Positions 59,258-64,000 of a stretch of DNA of 64,000 nucleotides are shown here, in pieces. A program made the position numbers and the translations under genes. The stretch spans positions 3,844,001-3,908,000 of the forward strand of contig NZ_JALDST010000001.1 of assembly GCF_022747945.1 (NCBI RefSeq). The letters run 5' to 3'. Each line of letters starts with the position of its first letter. Position 1 is the first letter of the stretch. The notes beneath the pieces were generated by a model. That model was not told the DNA's origin. It searched no databases and saw only the letters and a list, made by a program, of their open reading frames with translations. The stretch is from Micromonospora sp. R77. Lineage in GTDB: Bacteria > Actinomycetota > Actinomycetes > Mycobacteriales > Micromonosporaceae.

Positions 59258-61209
59258 ATGGCCGGCAACCGGTTCCGGTACGGCCAGTGGCGCGGCGGCC
59301 CCGACCCGCTCGCCCCGCCGTACGACGTGCGGGCCGCCGTCGACGCGGTCGGGGCGGAGGTGCTGAACGGCGGCAGCCTCCGCGAGGCGCTGCGCGACCT
59401 GCTGCGGCGGGGTCCGCAGGGGCGGGCGGCCTCGACGAGCTGGCCGCCCGGGCCCGCCGGATGCGCCGCGAGGCGTTGCGCCGGGGCGACCTGGACGGCG
59501 CGGTGACCCGGGCCCGGGCCCTGCTCGACCAGGCGCTGGCCGCCGAGCGGGACGAGCTGCGCGGGCGCGACGGCGACGACGCCCGGTTCGCCGAGGCGGT
59601 GCTGGACAACCTGCCCCGCTCCACGGCCCGGGCGGTCGAGGAGCTGTCCGGTTACCAGTGGGCCAGCGACGAGGCCCGGCAGACGTACCAGCGGATCCTC
59701 GACGGGCTCCGCGGCGAGGTGCTGGAGCAGCGCTTCGCCGGCCTGCGGGACGCGGCCCGCGCGGCCGGTGACCCGGCGGTGCAGCGGCAGCTCGCCGAGA
59801 TGATGCGGGACCTCAACGACCTGCTGGCCCGGCACGCCCGCGCCGAGGACACCACGGACGCGTTCGCCGAGTTCATGCGCCGGCACGGCGAGTTCTTCCC
59901 CGAGCAGCCGAGGAACGTCGACGAGCTGGTCGACGTGCTGGCCCGCCGGGCGGCGGCCGGGGAGCGGCTGATGCGGTCGCTGTCGGACCGGCAGCGGGAG
60001 GAGCTGGCCGGGCTGATGCGCCAGTCGCTGGGCGAGGGGCTGGCCGGTGAGCTGTCCGCGCTCGACGCGCACCTGCGCTCGCTGCGCCCCGACCTGAACT
60101 GGCAGCGCGGCGAGCGGGTCCGCGGTGACCAGCCGCTCGGCTACGGGGAGGCGACCGGCGCGCTCGGCGAGATCGCCGAGCTGGACGAGCTGCTGGACGC
60201 CCTGGACCCGGACCGGTCCGGGGGCACCCTGGACGACGTCGACGTGGACGCGGTGGCCCGGACTTTGGGCCGGGACGCCGCCGACGACGTACGCCGGTTG
60301 CGGGAGCTGGAGCGGGAGCTGCGCCGGCAGGGCTGGGTGAGCCGGGACGCGGACGGGCTGACGCTCAGCCCGAAGGCGCTGCGCCGGCTCGCCGGCACGG
60401 CGCTGCGCCGGGTCTTCGCCGACCTGACCGCCGGTCCGCGCGGCCAGCACGACCTGCGCTCGGCGGGTGCCGCCGGCGAGGTCAGCGGGGCGTCCCGGCC
60501 CTGGGAGTACGGCGACGAGCAGCCCCTCGACGTGGTGCGCACGCTCACCCGCGCGGTCCGCCGTGCCGGCCCCACCGTGCCGGTGCAGCTCGCGGTCGAC
60601 GACTTCGAGGTGGTGGAGACCGAGCGGCGGGCGTCGGCGGCGGTGGCGCTCTGCGTGGACCTGTCGTACTCGATGGTGTCGCAGGGGCGCTGGGGGCCGA
60701 TGAAGCAGACGGCGCTCGCGCTGTCGCACCTGGTGGCGACCCGGTTCCCGCAGGACGCGTTGCAGATCGTCGGCTTCGGTCGGGAGGCGGTGCCGCTGAC
60801 CCAGCAGGAGCTGGCGGCGGTCGAGCCGGACATGGAGCAGGGCACCAACCTGCAGCACGCGCTGCGGCTGGCCGGCCGGCACCTGCGCCGGCACCCGGGC
60901 GCGGAGCCGGTGGTCCTGGTCGTCACCGACGGTGAGCCGACCGCGCACCTGGACCCGGAGGACGGCGAGGCGTACTTCCACTGGCCGCCGCTGCGGGAGA
61001 CGATCGAGGCGACCGTCCACGAGGTGGACAAGCTGACCCGCTTCGGTGCCACGCTCAACCTCTTCATGCTCGGCGACGACCCCGGCCTGCGCCGCTTCGT
61101 GGACGCGGTGGCCCGCCGCTCCAAGGGCCGCGTCTTCACCCCCGACCTCGACGACCTCGGCGAGTACGTCGTCTCGGACTACCTCCGCGCCCGCCACGGC
61201 CGCCGCTGA
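59258..61209 (+). pseudogene. VWA-domain partner of the AAA ATPase, single frameshift
   Basis: The N-terminus (MAGNRFRYGQWRGGPDPLAP, SLREALRDLLRRGPQGR) is in one frame and the rest (GLDELAARARRMRREALRR onward) in the next. One missing G in the run at 59424-59426 explains the break; repair gives 650 residues. The C-terminal 200 residues are a von Willebrand A domain with the MIDAS motif DLSYS (Asp codon at 60658) and later VVTDGEPTAH. The middle is long and helical. VWA/MoxR pairs assemble or activate metal-containing complexes. The ATG follows the ATPase stop by two bases, so they form an operon. Confidence 0.8.
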
Positions 61210-61215
61210 CCCCTT

Positions 61216-61298
61216 CCCCGTCGATCATGAAGTTGTGGTCGTGGACGAATGCTGCCCATCCGGGTGAATCGGGTGCCGTAACTCCATGATCGACGGGG
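61216..61298. repeat. 19-bp inverted repeat with 45-base spacer
   Basis: CCCCGTCGATCATGAAGTT (61216-61234) and its near-perfect inverse (61280-61298, one mismatch) bracket a 45-base spacer just after the VWA stop. The core GTCGATCATG/CATGATCGAC is of a kind I recall as dispersed between genes of actinomycetes. It may act as a terminator. Confidence 0.65.
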
Positions 61299-61321
61299 GC
61301 GGGCGGGGTTCACTGCGTGGC

Positions 61322-61798
61322 ATGGAGAGCGGGGAGTTGCGGCGGGCGTACGACCGGGTGTTCGCCGAGGTGGACGGGGGCGGGTTCGGGCCGCCGGCCG
61401 AGGGGGAGTTGAGCGCGGAGCAGGTGGTGGCGCACCTGGCCGCCAACGACGAGCTGATGAGCGAGGCGACCGAGGCGGTGCTGGCCGGGTCGCCGTTCGC
61501 GTACTACGACCTGGAGACGATCCACCGTCCGCAGCTCGACGCGCTGGTGTCGGAGTGCGGTGGGCTGGACGGGCTGGCCGCCCTGCTCCGGGCGACCAGC
61601 CAGAAGCTCTGCGCGCTCACCGAGCGGCTCGGCGCGGCGGCGGAGACCCCGGTGGACACGGTGCTGCGCGAGGGCTTCGACCTGGACGTCGACGACTCGC
61701 TGCCCTGGGGTCGGGTGCTGGACCTGCACACCCGCGTCCACCTGCCGATGCACCTGGCCCAGCTGCGCGCCCTGCGCCGTCACCCCCACCCGGCCTGA
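61322..61798 (+). CDS. DinB-like four-helix protein
   Basis: This 158-residue protein has a DinB-type layout: an early His in AEQVVAHLAANDELM, a central helix LLRATSQKLCALTERLG, and LDLHTRVHLPMHLAQLRALR with three more His in the last helix that could complete a metal site. No function can be named. The ATG is used because the in-frame ATG 12 codons upstream lies inside the inverted repeat. Confidence 0.65.
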   Translation: MESGELRRAYDRVFAEVDGGGFGPPAEGELSAEQVVAHLAANDELMSEATEAVLAGSPFAYYDLETIHRPQLDALVSECGGLDGLAALLRATSQKLCALTERLGAAAETPVDTVLREGFDLDVDDSLPWGRVLDLHTRVHLPMHLAQLRALRRHPHPA

Positions 61799-61841
61799 CC
61801 TCGTACGGTGTCGACCGCACGCCCGGGCGGGTCCGGGCGGA

Positions 61842-62807
61842 TCAGGCGTGGCGGAAGGTGCGGCGGTAGGTGGCGGGGGCGACGCCGACCCGCTGGTGGA
61901 AGTGTTGGCGCAGGGCGGCGGTGGTGCCGAAGCCGCAGCGGTGGGCCACCTGGTCGACGGTCAGGTCGGTGGTCTCCAGCAGCAGCCGGGCCTGGTCGGT
62001 GCGCTGCCCGAGCAGCCACTGCGCCGGGCTCAGGCCGGTCTCGGCGCGGAAGTGCCGGGTGAAGGTGCGGACGCTCATCCGGGCGTGGGCGGCGAGGTCG
62101 CGCAGCGCGATCGGCTCGTGCAGCCGCTGCCGCGCCCACTCCCGGGTGGCGGCGGTGCCGGTCTCCGCGGCCCGGGGCACGGGGCGTTCGATGTACTGGG
62201 CCTGCCCGCCGTCCCGCCACGGTGGCACCACGCAGCGGCGGGCCGCCCGGTTGGCGACCTCGCTGCCGTGGTCGGTGCGGACGACGTGCAGGCAGAGGTC
62301 GATGCCGGCGGCCACGCCGGCCGAGGTGAGCACGCCGTCGTCGACGAAGAGCACGTCGGGGTCCAGGTCGACGTCCGGGTGCAGGCGACGGAACAGCTTG
62401 GCGTACGCCCAGTGGGTGGTGGCGCGGCGGCCGGTGAGCAGCCCGGCGGCGGCCAGCACGAAGGCGCCGGTGCAGATCGACATGATCCGGGTGCCCCGCT
62501 CGTGGGCCGCCCGCAGCGTCGCCGTGACGGCCGGGTCGACGGTGCCGTCGAAGCCGGGTGAGCCGGCGTGCACCCCCGGCACGATCACCGTGTCGGCGGT
62601 CCCGACGAGTTCCAGGCCGTGGTCGGGGAGCACCCGGTAGCCGCCGGTGCTGCGGATCGGCCGGCCGCCCACGGTGCAGGTGGCGACGGTGTAGAGGGGC
62701 TGGAGGTCGGCGGTGCGGGCGGCGCCGAAGACCTGGCTGGGGGTGCCGAGGTCCAGGCCGACCACCTGGTCGACGGCGAGCACCGCGATCCGGTGCGGGA
62801 CGGTCAT
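61842..62807 (-). CDS. GlxA-type AraC-family regulator with DJ-1/PfpI domain
   Basis: This 321-residue regulator has an N-terminal DJ-1/PfpI-like domain (about 1-175; nucleophile-elbow Cys in MSICTGAFVLAAAGLL) that senses a ligand. A C-terminal AraC HTH pair (about 215-320; LRDLAAHARMSVRTFTRHFR, VDQVAHRCGFGTTAALRQHF, RVGVAPATYRRTF) follows. GlxA-type regulators control amino-acid, quaternary-amine or stress genes. It is divergent from an MFS transporter gene, its likely target. The start is the ATG of MTVPHRIAVLAVDQVVGLDL. Confidence 0.9.
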   Translation of the reverse strand: MTVPHRIAVLAVDQVVGLDLGTPSQVFGAARTADLQPLYTVATCTVGGRPIRSTGGYRVLPDHGLELVGTADTVIVPGVHAGSPGFDGTVDPAVTATLRAAHERGTRIMSICTGAFVLAAAGLLTGRRATTHWAYAKLFRRLHPDVDLDPDVLFVDDGVLTSAGVAAGIDLCLHVVRTDHGSEVANRAARRCVVPPWRDGGQAQYIERPVPRAAETGTAATREWARQRLHEPIALRDLAAHARMSVRTFTRHFRAETGLSPAQWLLGQRTDQARLLLETTDLTVDQVAHRCGFGTTAALRQHFHQRVGVAPATYRRTFRHA

Positions 62808-62877
62808 GGCCCGATTATTGCGCATGATGGCTTTCCGGCCACTCGTCGGTCCGGCCCGGCGGCCCGAGACTCGGACC

Positions 62878-64000
62878 GTGACCCGAAACCGTCGCCTCCA
62901 CCCGGCCTGGACCGTCGCCGCTGTCGCCTTCGTCGCGCTGGTCGGCGCGGCCGGCTTCCGTGCCACGCCGGGCGTCCTGCTGCACCCGCTGCACGCCGAG
63001 TTCCGCTGGCCGCTGGCCACCATCTCCGCCGCCGTCTCGGTCAACCTCCTGCTGTACGGGTTGACCGCCCCCTTCGCCGCCGCGCTGATGGACCGCTTCG
63101 GCATCCGCCGGGTGGTGGCCGCCGCGCTGGTGCTGGTCTCCCTCGGCAGCGGCCTGACCGTGTTCATGACCGCGAGCTGGCAGCTGATCCTCTGCTGGGG
63201 CGTCCTGGTGGGGCTGGGCACCGGCTCGATGGCGCTGGCCTTCGTGGCGACCGTCACCGGCCGCTGGTTCGTGGCCCGGCGCGGCCTGGTGACCGGGGTG
63301 CTGACCGCGGGCGGGGCGGCGGGCCAGCTGGTCTTCCTGCCCCTGCTGGCGGTGCTGGTCCGCGACCACGGCTGGCGGGTGGCGGCGCTCGCCGTGGCCG
63401 GGGCCGCGCTGGCGGTCGTACCCCTGGTGGGGTGGCTGCTGCGCGAGCACCCGGCGGACCTGGGGTTGCCCGCCTACGGCGCGACCGAGGTGACGCCGGC
63501 GCCGCCGCCGGCCGGCGGGGCGGCGGGCCGGGCGCTCGGCGCGCTGGCCGTCGCCGCCCGGACCCGGCCGTTCTGGCTGCTGGCCGGCGGCTTCGCGATC
63601 TGCGGCGCGACCACCAACGGCCTGGTCGGCACCCACTTCGTGCCGGCCGCGCACGACCACGGCATGCCGGAGACCACCGCGGCCGGGCTGCTCGCCCTGG
63701 TCGGGCTCTTCGACATCGCCGGCAGCGTCCTGTCCGGCTGGCTCACCGACCGGGTGGACAGCCGGCTGCTGCTCGGCGGCTACTACACGCTGCGTGGTGC
63801 GTCGCTGCTGGTGCTGCCCGGCCTCTTCGCCGGCACCGCCCGGCCGAGCATGCTGGTCTTCATGGTCTTCTACGGCCTGGACTGGGTGGCCACCGTGCCG
63901 CCGACGGTGGCGCTGTGCCGGGAGTACTTCGGGGCGTCAGGGGCGGTGGTCTTCGGCTGGGTCTTCGCCGCCCACCAGTTCGGCGCGGCGATCGCCGCCA
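62878..64000 (+). CDS. MFS transporter (3' end outside window)
   Basis: The first 374 residues of a major facilitator transporter are visible, running to the window end without a stop. About ten helices are seen. The helix 2-3 loop MDRFGIRRVVAAALVLV matches the MFS loop motif, and a second such loop (LTDRVDSRLLLGG) starts the second half. A stretch GGAAGRALGALAVAARTRPF links the two halves. The GTG start lies six bases after GAGACT, a possible -10. Divergent to a GlxA-type regulator, it is likely an efflux or uptake carrier controlled by it; substrate unknown. Confidence 0.88.
   Translation, partial: MTRNRRLHPAWTVAAVAFVALVGAAGFRATPGVLLHPLHAEFRWPLATISAAVSVNLLLYGLTAPFAAALMDRFGIRRVVAAALVLVSLGSGLTVFMTASWQLILCWGVLVGLGTGSMALAFVATVTGRWFVARRGLVTGVLTAGGAAGQLVFLPLLAVLVRDHGWRVAALAVAGAALAVVPLVGWLLREHPADLGLPAYGATEVTPAPPPAGGAAGRALGALAVAARTRPFWLLAGGFAICGATTNGLVGTHFVPAAHDHGMPETTAAGLLALVGLFDIAGSVLSGWLTDRVDSRLLLGGYYTLRGASLLVLPGLFAGTARPSMLVFMVFYGLDWVATVPPTVALCREYFGASGAVVFGWVFAAHQFGAAIAA

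Overview
The window is GC-rich actinobacterial chromosome, most likely from the Micromonosporaceae (Micromonospora/Salinispora type). The evidence is the very high GC, frequent GTG starts, several promoters whose -10 box lies 6-8 nt before the start codon (leaderless mRNAs), an efeUOB operon with DtxR/IdeR-like boxes, and the actinobacterial block mtrA-mtrB-lpqB-comF-hpf-secA, in the same order as I recall for Mycobacterium tuberculosis. No phage, insertion sequence or CRISPR array was seen. The genus is an inference from layout, not from a database match.

Layout. 0-5 kb: the 3' part of a large secreted polymorphic toxin (CpnT/WXG100-like N-terminus, papain-fold glutamine-deamidase-like domain, RelA/SpoT-like tip) with an overlapping probable immunity gene. 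5-8.4 kb: DinB and TPR proteins, a tandem-repeat gap, endonuclease V and a secreted membrane-anchored protein. 8.5-13.9 kb: Trm112-like/SIS isomerase/CDF transporter/manA operon, then ahcY with a structured leader. 14-15.5 kb: leftward operon of one TPR and two membrane proteins. 15.6-19.1 kb: efeUOB iron uptake. 19.4-30.7 kb: mtrAB-lpqB, a frameshifted comF, hpf, two double-GNAT genes on the other strand, secA. 30.8-33.5 kb: small genes including a BldC/excisionase-like regulator with a 10-bp direct-repeat site in front of it and in front of its neighbour. 33.5-34.6 kb: a gene-poor gap holding a MITE-like element. 34.6-41 kb: PutA/PruA-type dehydrogenase, PadR regulator, prfB, ftsEX, smpB and tmRNA. 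41-55.7 kb: small membrane and lipoproteins, a benzoylformate-decarboxylase-like enzyme, MTA phosphorylase, YqgE, tRNA-Ala, a PAS/GAF/SpoIIE phosphatase, a DUF4173 membrane protein, a chitin-active LPMO, two aldo/keto reductases and a hemerythrin. 55.8-64 kb: a NarL-type two-component system, a MoxR-like AAA ATPase with its VWA partner, a DinB-like protein, a GlxA/AraC regulator and a divergent MFS transporter cut by the window end.

Functional links. ahcY and mtnP both handle by-products of S-adenosylmethionine use. MtrAB-LpqB, FtsEX and SecA belong to envelope growth, division and export. SmpB, tmRNA, RF2 and HPF belong to translation quality control. EfeUOB supplies iron.

Caution. Six genes (comF, a lipoprotein, the DUF4173 protein, the LPMO, the AAA ATPase and the VWA protein) are each split between reading frames, nearly always by what looks like one missing base in a run of C or G. 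This pattern looks more like uncorrected sequence error than true gene decay, so these genes are probably functional in the organism.
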